Shown here: in pieces, positions 1-11,900 of the stretch | How positions within the stretch are numbered: the stretch's first letter is position 1 | How the letters are laid out: each line of letters begins with the position of its first letter | Translations under genes and position numbers: made by a program | The notes under the pieces: model-generated | The model's database searches: none | What the model saw: the letters and a program-made list of their open reading frames with translations, nothing else | What the model was told of the DNA's origin: nothing | Origin: Stomoxys calcitrans | Lineage: Eukaryota; Arthropoda; Insecta; Diptera; Muscidae | NCBI RefSeq assembly: GCF_963082655.1 | Contig: NC_081553.1 | Span: forward strand, 21,286,479-21,350,478 | DNA: 64,000 bases | Direction: 5' to 3'

Positions 1-612
1 GAGGGTCTAACGCAACTCACTGTGCCAAATTTCGGCGAAATCGAATAATAAATGCGCCTTTTATGGATCCAAAACCTTAAATAGGGAGATCAGTCTATAT
101 GGCAGCTATATCTAAATCTGAACTGAGCTGAACTAAATTGAAGAAGAATATTGATGGGCCTAATACAACTCACTGTCCCAACATCCCAACATGGCGACAT
201 CGGACCATAAATTCGCCTTTTATGGGTCCAAGACCTTAAATCGAAAGATCGGTCTGTATGGCAGCTTTATGCAAATGTGGACCGATCTGGGCCAAGTTCA
301 GTACAATTGGATAATAAATGTGGCTGGTATGGGTCTAAGACCCTAAATCGGCGGATCGGTCTATATGGGGGCTATATCAAGATATAGTACGATGTGGCCC
401 ATCTTAGAACTTAACGTGCTTATGGAAAAAAAATCTGTGCAAAGTTTCAGCTCAATATCTCTGTAACGTGATTTCAACAGACAGACGGATGGACATGGCG
501 AAATCGTCTCAGATTTTTACAACGATCAAGAATATATATACTTTATATGGTCGGAGATGGATTTTTCGATGTGTTACAAACGGAATGACAAAATGAATAT
601 ACCCCCATCTGT
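1..612 (-). repeat. Family A DINE-like element, cut by window edge
   Basis: Tandem monomers of about 150 bp carry the family signature (ATCGGTCTATATGG, GCAGCTATATC, CACTGTCCCAA). They are followed at about 470-600 by the reverse-complement core: GACAGACGGATGGACATGG, then ATCAAGAATATATATAC. The end reads AATATACCCCCATC, which is a degraded end hairpin. The element lies in reverse orientation and its other end is outside the window. No coding capacity is visible. Confidence 0.75.
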
Positions 613-1380
613 GTGTACGTGTGTTGTAATAACGCTACAGTCTTCAAAAATTGAGATTTTAAGCTAAAGTTTGGCACAAATTCTTACTTTGTCTATACAC
701 AGGCTAAGTTCTTGAACTAGCAAAATCAGTTGTTACACTAGGCCTTTCGTTATCCGATCTGCACTTAGTCGATTTCAGACCATATTCAGATATATCTGAA
801 TTATAGACCGATCTGCCGAATGAGGTTTTTAACCCCATAAAAGCTACATTTGTTACGCGACACTGGGCCTCTCATTGTCTAAACTAGACATAGTCCAGAT
901 TGGGCCAAATTGTAATAGAGCCTTAAGCCCATAAAAATTTATATTTTCCAATTTCGCTGAAATTTAAACCAGTGGGTTGAACTTGATTTCCCGTTGTTCG
1001 AATGAAATTTCGTCCAGATGGGGCCATACTTTGATATAACTTTGGAACATGGAGTTGCACTTGGCCAACCGATATCCAAACAGCTTATGGTCCATATCAG
1101 ACCATTTTTGGATAAAGCTGCCATATGTCCATATCTCCCGATTTGACTTCTTGAGTAGCCGGAATTTTTGACCGATTTGGCTGAAATGTTGCATGCGATG
1201 TTCTGTTACGACTGCCAACAACTGTGGCAAGTACAGTCCGAAACGGTCCACAACCTGATATTGCTTCAATATAAACCGATCTCCCGATTTGAATTTTTGA
1301 CCCCTTACAAGCCGCAATTTTTGTCCGGTCGCTCGATCTTGCTCGGTTCCTAAAAGCTTTACTTTTTGCTGGTTTGACAG
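613..1380. repeat. Degenerate A/B repeat fragments
   Basis: A piece of the forward core flank (CTACAGTCTTCAAAAATTG) is followed by diverged monomers with CCGATCT and GACTTCTTGAG phrases typical of family B. No intact ends are seen. The short reading frames here are shadows of the repeat. Confidence 0.55.
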
Positions 1381-1394
1381 AAGTTTGGTATGCT

Positions 1395-3010
1395 CTTCAA
1401 CTAAATTTATCTTATATATAAAAATCATTTTGTGTCTGTATGTCCCGCATAGACACAAAAGCGGTTGAACCGATTTTCTTGAAATTACCACCTATGGTGC
1501 ATTATGACCCCGTGGTGAAAATAGGGTACCACATTTTTTGATATCTGAATGAGGGCGGGCCTTCCCCCTAACACTATTTTTCAGAAACTCGAAATTTTGT
1601 GTGCTCTCTTATAGTTACCTAAAAACAAAAATTTGGTATCCTAATTTCGGATGGGGCACCTAGGGGGGACGCCCCATCCCCAAAACCCACTAAATATATA
1701 TATAGACCAACCACAACAATATGGGACTCAAATGAAAGGTATTTAAGATTCGAAAACTTATCACGTATCCAATTGGCGGACCTAGTGTTTGGGGGACCAC
1801 CCCAACCTCCAAACTCCCTCCAAATCGGACATGTTTACCGACCATGGCAATATGGGACTCAAATGAGAGTTATTTGCGAGTAGAATACGAAATTGACATC
1901 CAAATGTGTGACAATGTTTCGGGGGGTCCACCCCTTCCCCAAAATACTCTCAACACAGGACTTATTTACTGACCATGGCAAAAAAGACATTTGAGTGAGG
2001 AATACGAATCGGATATCCAAATGTGGGGTTAAGTGGTTTGGGGGCCTCCCCTCCCTAAAAACACCAACCAAAGAGGACAAATTTAAGAACATAGCAATAT
2101 GTGGCTAAAATGAAAGGTCTTTGGGAGTAAAGCACGAATCTGATATCAACATTCGGGACCAACTGTCTAGGGGACGTCCGACTATAATAACAACCCACAA
2201 AGAGGTTGCATGTGCTCACAAAGCCAATTGGGTCTTCAAGACAGTGGAGCTCGATATTGATAATTTTTAGGGCCCATATCCAGAACCAGATATATTTGCT
2301 GACTTTTGCAAGGGGTTTGAAATTAAAAAACGAATTTGATGTCAAATTTCGAGGCCAATATGGGGTTCACATAAATGGTATATAAATATATATGAGAATA
2401 GAGCACGATGCTGATATATTTTAAGGGCTAGGTGTTCGGGGCACCACCCCACTGCCCAAAACACCACTAAATGGGGCATATTTACCTACAATGTCAATGT
2501 GGAGCCCAAATTAAGAATGTTGAGGAGTAGAGAACGAAATTTATCCACAATTTCCGGAAAAATTTTCTGCGGATCTACCTATGCCTTTCCCAAAATATCG
2601 CACAAACAGCAATTATTTACTGGCCATCGCAATATGGGGTTCAATTAAAGGTATTTGGGAGTAGAATACTACTATCCATGTATTTGGCGCACCCCCACTT
2701 CCCCAAAACACCCACGAAAGGGTTAAAGATTTTCCGACCATGCCAATATGTGGCTCAAATCAAAGGTTATTGAGATTGGAATACGAATTTGATAACCAAT
2801 TCTGAGGCCAAGTGCTCGGGGGATGCCTCATCTTAAAAACTCGCCTTAAACCAATGGCAATATGAGGTATAAAAAATGGTATTTGGGAGAAAAGCTCGAT
2901 GCTGCTATTTTTTCAGAACCAAGTGTCTGGGGGACCACCTCTCCCCAAAAACACCCCTAAAACGGACATCATAGAACATCGGGCTGAAATATTGTCTTTA
3001 AAGAATGGAA
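1395..3010 (+). repeat. Family C interspersed tandem repeat
   Basis: About nine or ten degenerate monomers, 110-140 bp apart, repeat the phrases GGGGGACCACCCC, CATGGCAATATGGG and ACTCAAATGAAAGG. The left end carries AAAAATCATTTTGTGTCTG followed by a CGGTTGAACCGATTTT motif. The family reappears in reverse at 4480-5680 and as remnants near 9930 and 17700. I do not recognise a named element. Confidence 0.65.
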
Positions 3011-3039
3011 TATACCTAACATCCAAACTTAAATGACAT

Positions 3040-4466
3040 TAAATGACTGAACCGATCTGTGCCATATTGCAGAAAGATGTCGAAGGGCATAACACAACTC
3101 AGTGTTCCAAATTTTGCCCGATGTCGCGGGCATTAAATGCGCCTTTTATGGACCCAAAACCGACATCGGGCATTAAATGCGCCTTTTATGGACCCAAAAC
3201 CGACATCGGGCATTAAATGCGACTTTTATGGACCCAAAACCTTAAATTAAGAGATCGTTCTATATGCAGCTATATCCAACTCTGAACCGATCTGGATATC
3301 GATGGATATCGACGGTCCTAACCCAACTCCCTGTCCCAAATTTTGGCGAAGTCGGACAATAAATACTCCATTTATGGGCTCAAGATCTTAAATCGAGAGA
3401 TCGATCTTTATGGCAGCTATATCCAAAACTGGACCGACCTGGTCCAAATTGAAGACGAACGTCGAAGGGCCCAACAAAACTCACTGTCCCAAATTTCTTC
3501 AATATCAGATAATAAATGCGCCTTTTATGGAGCCAAAACCTTAAATCAAGAGATCGTTCTATATGGCAGCTATATCCAAATATGGACCGATCTGAGCCAA
3601 ATTGAAGAAGGATATGGAAAGACCTAACACAACTCACTATGCCAAATTTCAGCAAAATCGGATAATAGTTGTGGCATTTATTGGCCTAAGACCCTAAATC
3701 GGTGGATCGGACTATATGGGGGTTATATCAAGATATAGTCCGATATAGCCAATCTTCGAACTTAACTTTCTTATGGACAAAAAAAGAATCTGCGCAAAGT
3801 TTCAGCTCAATATTTTTTTTTTTCTGAAGACTGTAGCGTAATTTCAACAGACAGACACGGACGGGCATGTCTAGATCGTCTTAGGTTTTTACGCTGATCA
3901 AGACCGATCTGAGCCAAGTTGAAGAAGGATATCGAAAGACCTAACACAACTCACTGTGCTAAATTTCAGCAAAATCGGAAAATAAATGTGGCTTTTATGG
4001 ACCTAAGACCGTAAATCGGAGGATCGATCTATATGGCAGCTATATCTAAATCTAGACCTATCTGGCCCAAATTGGCGAAAGATGTCGAAGGGCCTAACAC
4101 AACTCACTGTCCCTAATTTCAGCAAAATCAGATAATAAATGTGACATTTATTGACCTAAGACCTAAATCGGTGGATCGGTCTATATGGGGACTAAATCAA
4201 GATATAGTCCGATATAGCCCATCTTCGAACTTTACCTGCTTATGGACAAAAAAAAAGAATCTGTGCCAAGTTTCAGCTCAATTTCTCTATTTCTGAAGAC
4301 TGTAGCGTGATTTCAACAGACAGACGGATGGACATGTCTAGATCGTCTAAGATTTTTACGCTGATCAAGAATATATATACATTATAGGGTTGGAAATGGA
4401 TATTTCGATGTGTTGCAAACGGAATGACAAAACGAATATACCCCATCCTTCGGTGGTGGGTATAAA
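3040..4466 (-). repeat. Family A array with two reverse cores
   Basis: Family A monomers run from about 3040 and end in a reverse core at about 4313-4462 that finishes with a CCATCC...GGTGGTGGGTATA hairpin. A second, shorter core fragment lies at about 3838-3905, so this is two elements fused or one partially duplicated. A local 40-bp triplication lies at 3120-3242. Confidence 0.7.
3120..3242. repeat. 40-bp direct repeat, three copies
   Basis: The phrase GGGCATTAAATGCG recurs at exact 40-bp spacing (CATTAAATGC at 3131, 3171 and 3211), with each copy ending TTTTATGGACCCAAAACC. It is a local triplication of part of one family A monomer. Confidence 0.85.
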
Positions 4467-4479
4467 AATGATATAGCCT

Positions 4480-5682
4480 ATGTTTCCTTCCAGGCAAACG
4501 TATACAATCTTTGAAAATTTTAAGAAAATCGGTTCAGCCAAGTATCATATAGACATAATGTGTCTAATGGCGTTTTTGAAGGGTGGCGTGACCCCCTTTA
4601 CGTCGATCTGATTTTGTATGCCAGGTTCGAAACCTACTGCCGAATACCTTTTATTTGAGCCCTATACTAAAATGAACGACCAATATGTCTGTTTGGAGGA
4701 GTTTTGGGGTTGGAGCGGCCCGATGGATACTTAGACTCAAATTATTCGTATTCTACTCTCCAATACCTTTCATTTGATACCTGTATTGTCCCGATCGGTC
4801 CACTTTTGATTTTGGGTTGTGTTTTTGGTTCGTCCCCCTTCTGATACCGAAAAATTATATAGCCTATGTTTCCTTTTAAACCAATCTTCACAATATGCGA
4901 AAATTTCGAGATAATCGGTTCTGCCGTTTTTCAGTCTATACGGAACAAACAAACCGAGTCCCATATATCCGTTGTTGTTGTAATAACAGTGTGTTATTCA
5001 CTAAGGCGCCAGCCCTTGCCGATGAGGAAGTCCATCTGGTCAATCCGGTACGTACAACCGGCTGCCATGGGATTGCCCATATATCCGTGATTGGCCAATG
5101 TGCCCATTTTGGGTGTTTTTGTGGGGGTTGCGGATGACCCCCTATACTTCGACATGAATTTGTATGCCAGATTCGTTATCTACTCCCACATACTTTTAAT
5201 TTGATACTCATATTGTCCTTATCGATCCACTTTTGATTTTGGTTGGTATATTTGGGGTAGCGGTAGAGGGTCCGCTATAAAGCCAATTCCGTTATAAAGC
5301 CTATTCCTACTTCCTGCCCATATTCGTAATCTACTCCCGAATACCTTTCATTTGAGTCCCATATTGTCAAGATTGTCAAATGTTTTGGGGCTGGAGCGGC
5401 CCCCCAGGTACTTGGACCCAACTTTTATTATTCGTACTCTACTCTTGAATATCTTTCATTTGAATCCCATATTGTACCCATCGGTCCACTTTTATTTGTG
5501 GGTAGTACTCTTTAGTAAAGGGGAGGGTCGGCCCCACTCCCAAAATCAAAAATTTATTGGCCTATTTTTCCTTCCAGACCAACCTACAAAATCTGTTAAA
5601 AAATTCAGGGTAATCGGTTCAGCCGTTTTTGAGTCTATACGGAACAAACCGACAAACATATAAACAAACAAACTTGACACAG
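4480..5682 (-). repeat. Family C repeat, reverse orientation
   Basis: The reverse complement of the phrases at 1395-3010 is present: CCTTTCATTTGAGTCCCATA recurs every 100-200 bp, with GGAGCGGCCC between. Copies of AAAATCGGTTCAGCC and TATACGGAACAAAC mark the element end near 5600-5660. No protein is encoded. Confidence 0.65.
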
Positions 5683-6400
5683 TTTTTATACCCTCTACCA
5701 TAGGAATGGGGGAGGTTATAAAAATTTAATTTATTAGTGTAGGTCGGTTGGGATTGTAAATGCGCCAAATCGGTCCATATTTTGATGTAGCTGCCAATAC
5801 CCAACCAATCTTGGGTCTTGACTTCTTGAGCCTCTAGAGGCCGCAATTCTCATACGATTTGACTGAAATTTTGCACGTAGTGTTTTGGTATCCCTTTCAA
5901 CAATTGTACCAAGAATGATTCAAATCGGTTCATAATCTGGTATAGCTGTCATACAAACCAATCTTGGCTATTGACTTCTTGAGCCTGTAGAGGGCGCAAT
6001 TCTCATCCGATTTGGCTGAAATTTTGCATGATGTGCTCTGTTATGACCACCAATAACTGTATGGCGCAAATCAGTGTATAACCAGATATAGCTGACATAA
6101 AACCAATCTGGGATCTTGACTTCTTGAGCCTGTAGAGGGCGCAATTCTAATCCGATTTGGTTGAAATTTTGTGCAACAGCTTCTGTCATGACAACATACG
6201 TGTGCAATATGGTCTGAATCGATCAATAGCTTGATGCAGCTCCCATATAAACCTATCTCCCGATTTGGCTTCTTGAGCCCCTGCAAGGCGCAATTCTTAT
6301 CTGAATGAACTGAAATATTACACAATGTTCGGCATTCGCTTATGGTCCGAATTGGACTATAACTTCATATAGCTCCAATAGCATAACAGTTCTTATTCAA
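5683..6400 (+). repeat. Family B DINE-like element, core deleted
   Basis: It starts with a TATACCCTCTACCATAGG hairpin end, but the usual core is missing and the sequence jumps to GTGTAGGTCGGTTGGG. About four monomers follow (GACTTCTTGAGCC, GGGCGCAATTC, GAAATTTTGCA). The element stops at the start of a family A element. Confidence 0.65.
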
Positions 6401-6403
6401 TAT

Positions 6404-8008
6404 ATTTTTATACCCACCACCGAAGGATGGGGGTATATTCATTTTATCATTCCGTTTGCTACACATCGAAATATCCATTTCCGACCCTATAAAGTATATA
6501 TATTCTTGATCAGCGAAAAAATCTTAGACGATCTAGCAATGTCCGTCCGTCTGTCTGTTGAAATCACGCTACAGTCTTTAAAAATAGAGATATTGAGCTG
6601 AAATTTTGCACAGATTCTTTTTTTTTGTCCATAAGCAGGTTAAGTTCGAAGATGGGCTATATCGGACTATATCTTGATGTAGCCCCCATATGGACCGATC
6701 GGCCGATTTAGGGTCTTAGTCCTATAGAAGCCACATTTATTATCCGATTTTGTTGAAATTTTGGACAGTGAGTTGTGTTAGGCCCTTCGACATCCTGCTT
6801 CAGTTTGGCTCAGATCGGTTCTGATTTGGATATAGCTGCCACATAGACCGATTTCTTGATTTAAGGTTTTGGGCCCATAAAATGCTCATTTATTGTCCGA
6901 TTTTGCTGAAATTTGGGACAGTGGGTTATGTTAAGCCCCTTGACATAATTCTGCAACATCGCACAGATCGGTCCAGATTTGGATATAGCTGCCATATAGA
7001 CCTATCCTCCGATTTAGGGTCTTAGGCCTACAAAAGCTACATTTATTATCCGATTTTGATGAAATTCGGGACAGTGAATTGTGTTAGGCCCATCGACATC
7101 CTTCGTCAATTTTGCTCAGATCGGTCCAGATTTGGATATAGCTGCCATATGGACCGATCCTCCGATTGAGGGTCTTAAGCCCATAAAAGCCACATTTATT
7201 ATCAAATTTTGCAGAAATTTGGGACAATGAGTTGTGTTAGGCCCTTCGACATCCTGCTTCAGTTTGGCCCAGATCGGTTCTGATTTGGATATAGCTGCCA
7301 CATAGACCGATTTCTTGATTTAAGGTTTTGGGCCCATAAAATGCTCATTTATTGTCCGATTTTGATGAAATTCAGGACAGTGAATTGTGTTAGGCCCATC
7401 GACATCCTTCGTCACTTTTGCTCAGATCGGTCCAGATTTGGATATAGATGCCATATGGACCGATCCTCCGATTGAGGGTCTTAGGCCCATAAAAGCCACA
7501 TTTATTATCAAATTTTGCTGAAATTTGGGACAGTGAGTTGTGTTAGGCCCTTCGACATCCTGCTTCAGTTTGGTCCAGATCGGTTCTGATTTGGATATAG
7601 CTGCCATATAGACCGATTTCTTGATTTAAGGTTTTGGGCCCATAAAATGCTTATTTGTTGTCCAATTTGGGACAGTGAGTTAAGTTAAACCCCTTGATAT
7701 ACTTCTGCAATATCGCACAGATCGGTCCAGATTTGGATATAGCTGCCATATAGACCGATATCTAGGTTTTAGGTTTTGGGGCCATAAAAGACACATTAAT
7801 TGTTCGATGTCGCTGAAATTTGAGACAGTGAGTTTAGTTAGGCTCTTCGACGTCCTTCTTCAATTTTACCCAAATCGGACATGGCTATTCGTCAAGATGA
7901 TCAGGAATATATGTACATTTTAGGGGGTCTTTGACGAATATTTCGAGGTGTTACAAATGGAATAACTAAATTAGTATACCCCCTTCCTATGGTGGGGGGT
8001 GTAAAAAC
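6404..8008 (+). repeat. Chimeric A/B DINE-like element with cores at both ends
   Basis: The left end is a family A hairpin (TATACCCACCACC...GGATGGGGGTATA) followed by the forward core (GACCCTATAAAGTATATATA at about 6482). About eight family A monomers follow. The right end at 7895-8008 is a family B-type core in reverse, ending CCTATGGTGGGGGG. Two opposite-facing cores on one array imply recombination between elements. Confidence 0.7.
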
Positions 8009-8830
8009 ATTTAGGTCTATGCGCCTGTGCGGCTGCACAATCTTGAGTTTTTGATATATGCACTGCATTCAACTGAAAGGTTTTGGCAAGTTGTGTATGC
8101 CAACAATGAGGAGTATTTTTGAAGTCAAGATATTTCCATGAGACCAAGAAGTTTAGATTATAGATATAAATAAATTTTTATTCTCTGTAGATGGCGCAGA
8201 GCAGCGTGCTTGGGTGGAATAGTTTCAGATTTAACCTAAGTATGTCTACGCTTTTCGCTTAGCCCCCGCGATGTTTGAACCTGTTCAAGTGCTGGTGACT
8301 TATCTTGGACTTTCTGTCTATCCATATTGAAGACCATGAAGTATGCACACGATTCCTTGTGAAAATCGTTGAAATTGGAAACGACAGCAATAATTCATTC
8401 ATGTTAAGCATGATAAGATTTTTGAGTTAAAGTATAGTGCTAGATTGCCATTTAACTATTGAGCATACCTCGATACATAAGCATTCACTCAGTCGTGACT
8501 ATCTTGGCCATATAGTACAAAATGTCTTAACTGCCGGAAAAGACGGGGAGTAAAAAATTGCCCCTGAACCTTCCATTAACAAATGGGCGCAACGACGAGC
8601 AGTAAAAGGAAAATTTAGTACACCTTCATGCTTGATAATAAACCAAAAAAAAAAAAATTAAAGCCATCAAATGATTATGGCTTATCATAAAAATAAGAAA
8701 CATACGTAGCTTTCGACTAAAACTGGCCAAATAGCTGAAACTGTTATTTATGATCATTGAAATCAGCAAAATATTTCCTAATCGCAATCGATAGGGCGTA
8801 ATTGAAATGTGATTGACATTGCAAATAAGA
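8009..8830. other. APN-1 upstream region, no repeat recognised
   Basis: This is about 820 bp of apparently single-copy, A+T-rich DNA between the repeats and the APN-1 core promoter. GATA-type motifs occur at about 8411 (TGATAAGA), 8633 (TGATAA) and 8680 (CTTATCAT). No coding region is supported. Confidence 0.5.
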
Positions 8831-8837
8831 GCACATT

Positions 8838-8845
8838 TATAAAAG
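8838..8845 (+). promoter_or_regulatory. TATA box of APN-1
   Basis: TATAAAAG lies 71 bp before the ATG. A weak initiator-like CCATTT at about 8865 is at the expected distance of roughly 30 bp. The 5' leader would then be about 40 nt. The position is inferred from spacing. Confidence 0.6.
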
Positions 8846-8908
8846 GCCCTGCCTAGCGCTGGTTCCATTTAATCGCATGTTGTACTTCTGTCGAACGGTA
8901 CATACAAC

Positions 8909-11900
8909 ATGCAACGTTTCGTAGTCGGTGTTCTATATCTAACTGCTGCCGTTATCCTGGCAGCAGGACCAGCCCAGGCGGCCTCGCGCGCTCTAACGCC
9001 CCCATTGTATCGTGATGACAATGGGTGGTTTCAGGAAAATCCTAATGCCCGTGTTAGTCCTCGGGCCGACCCTGACTATCGCTTACCCAATACCACAAAG
9101 CCCACTCATTACGACATTGACTTGAGCACTATGGTGCACGAAGGAACTCGAGCATTTGTGGGCACAGTGAAAATTCATGTGACCTTTGAAGAGGCCACCA
9201 CCAGCATAGTGCTGCATGCTCGTCAATTGATCATAACGGCGGCCACCATTCAATTCGGTACCACTGCACCCGAGGATCTTGAACCAACGTATGAGGAAGA
9301 ACGTGAGTTCCTTACACTAACACGCAAAACGAACACACCCTTCCCTAAGGATAGCCAATGGGTTGTGACATTGGATTACAACGGTCAATTGCGTTTGGAT
9401 AATGGCGGTTTCTATTTGTCCACCTACAACGATGCCAATGGCAATGTAAGGTAAGTTGTAATACAGTTTTGGTTTGACCAGCAGTTCAGGGTAAAAAAAA
9501 ATATGGCATCAAAAAGTTATAGGTGAGGATATTTGGAATAGTTGAATAGAATAGTTTTGGATGTCTTTTGTGAATATTTTTGAATATGTTTAAAAATCCA
9601 TAACTAAATTTCCATCCTTTACAAGGTCCTTCTCAAATCTTTAAAACTGTTAACAAAAAAACGCATACAGCTTTCTGCTTATGGCCTGAATCCATTCTAA
9701 TAGCTGAAATTGTATGCCAGAGAAGGTCACAATAGAGGACACCTGTACTCCCATAGCTGTTGTGAAAGTTTACATTGTGAGGAAACCTAAAAAACCCGGG
9801 TTGCGCAATATTCGGCTCAGTTTGACAATATTGCTAACAACACTAACAGGAACAAGCAACTCAATAAAGGGGTCTTTTATGGGTATTTTATTAAAGAAAG
9901 GTGGCTCTTTACAACGAAATCGCAGACGGTAAAAATATGCTCTACTCTCAAATACCTTTCATTTGAGTCCTTTTTATGTTCCCAATCGGGGGTTAGGGGG
10001 TTTTATTTTTATTTTATTAAAGAATGTGTAAGAACTCCACAACGTGATCGCAGATGGTAAAAATCAAGGCTGTGGAGTCGAGTAATTTTAACTCGACTTC
10101 AACTATGAGAAGATTGCTCGACACCGGCTCAGGCTCCGGAGTCGACTCCGAACACTTTAATTTTCCTAATTTTTTTTTTTTTTTAATTTTCGAAACAATA
10201 TTTTTTTTTATTTCTTAATCCACTATGTTTTTATAACAAAAAAAAATTTTAAATATTTTATGACCATTTAGCGAAGAAAAGTGTATATCTATGATTTTGG
10301 CTTAAAACCGCACCTGCTGTTAGGTGGTCATCACCATTAATTCATTTTCTACCCACCACCGAAGGATGGGTGAATATTCATTTTGTCATTCCGTTTGCAA
10401 CACATCGAAATATCCATTTCCGACCCTTTAAAATATATATATTCTTGATCAGCGTCAAAATCCAAGACGATCTAGCCATGTCCGTGTGTCTGTCCGTCTC
10501 TCCGTCCGTCTGTCCGCCCGTCGTTTGTCCGTCCATCTTTTCGTCCATCTGTCCGTCCGTCTGTCTGTCCGTCTGTTGAAATCACGCTATAGTCTTTAAA
10601 AATAGAGATATTGCGCTGAAACTTTGCACAGATTATGTTTTATTCATAAACAGGTTAAGTTCGCAAATGGGCTACGTCGCCCCAATATAGACCGATCCAC
10701 CGATTTAGAGTCTTAGGCCCATAAAAGTCACATTTATTATCCGATTTTGCTGAAATTTGGGACAGTGAGTTGTGTTTGCCCAGTCGACCTCCCTCTTCCA
10801 TTTGGCTCCGATCGGTCCAGATTTCGATATAGCTGCCATATAAACCGATCTCTCGATTTAGGGTTTTCGGTCCATGAATGGCCCATTTATTGTGCGTTGT
10901 TGCCGAAATTTGGGACAGTGAGTTGCGTTTGGCCCTTTGACATTCTTCTAAATATGGCACAGATTGGTCCAGATTTGGATAAAGCTGACATATACACCGA
11001 TCTGTCGATTTAAGGTTTTGGGTCCATAAAAGGCCCATAGACCGATCTCTCGATTTAAGGTCTTGGGCCCATAAAAGGTGCATTTATTGTTAGATTTTGC
11101 AAAAATTTGGCACAGTGAGTTGTGTTATGCCCTTCGACATTCTTCGTCAATTTGGCTCAGATTTGAATATAGCTGCAATATAGACCGATCTCACGATTTA
11201 AGGTTTTGGGCCCATAAAAGGCGCATAGACCTATCCCTCGATTTAAAGTTTTGGTTCCAAAAAGGCACATTTATTGCCCGAAATTTGGGACAGTGAGTTG
11301 TGTAAGGCCAGTCGACCTTCTTCTTCCATTTGGCCCAGATCGGTCCCGATTTGGATATAGCTGTCATATAGACCGATCTCTCGATTTTAGGTGTTGAGCC
11401 CTTAAAAGGCGCATTTATTGTTCGATTTCGCCGAAATTTGGGACAATAAGTTGTGTTAGTCCCTTCACTATTTTTCTTCAATTTGGCTCAGATCGGTTCA
11501 GATTTGGATATAGCTGCCATATAGACCGATCTCTTGATTTAAGGTCTTAGGCCCATAAAAGGTGCATTCGCCGAAATTGGGGACAATGAGTTGTGTTAGG
11601 CTCTTCGATAACTTTCTACAATTTGGCCTAGATCGGTCCAGATTTGGATTTAGCTGCCATATAGACCGATCGCTCGATTTATGGTTTTGGACCCATAAAA
11701 TGCGCATTTATTGTCCGATTTCGCCGAAATTTGGGACACTAAGTTGCATTAGGCCCTTCCACAGCTCTCTTTCATTTGACCCAGATCGGTTCAGATTTGG
11801 ATATAGCTGCCATATACCCCGATCTCTCGATTTAAAGTCTATGGGGCACATTTATAATCGGATTTCGCATGGGCAAAATTTCATCACAAATCTCCACGAT

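Noticed and set aside
6404..6600. Telomeric or centromeric origin of the DINE-like arrays
   Set aside because: Copies are interspersed with defined ends and mixed orientation, and lie in and around intact genes, so dispersed mobile repeats fit better.
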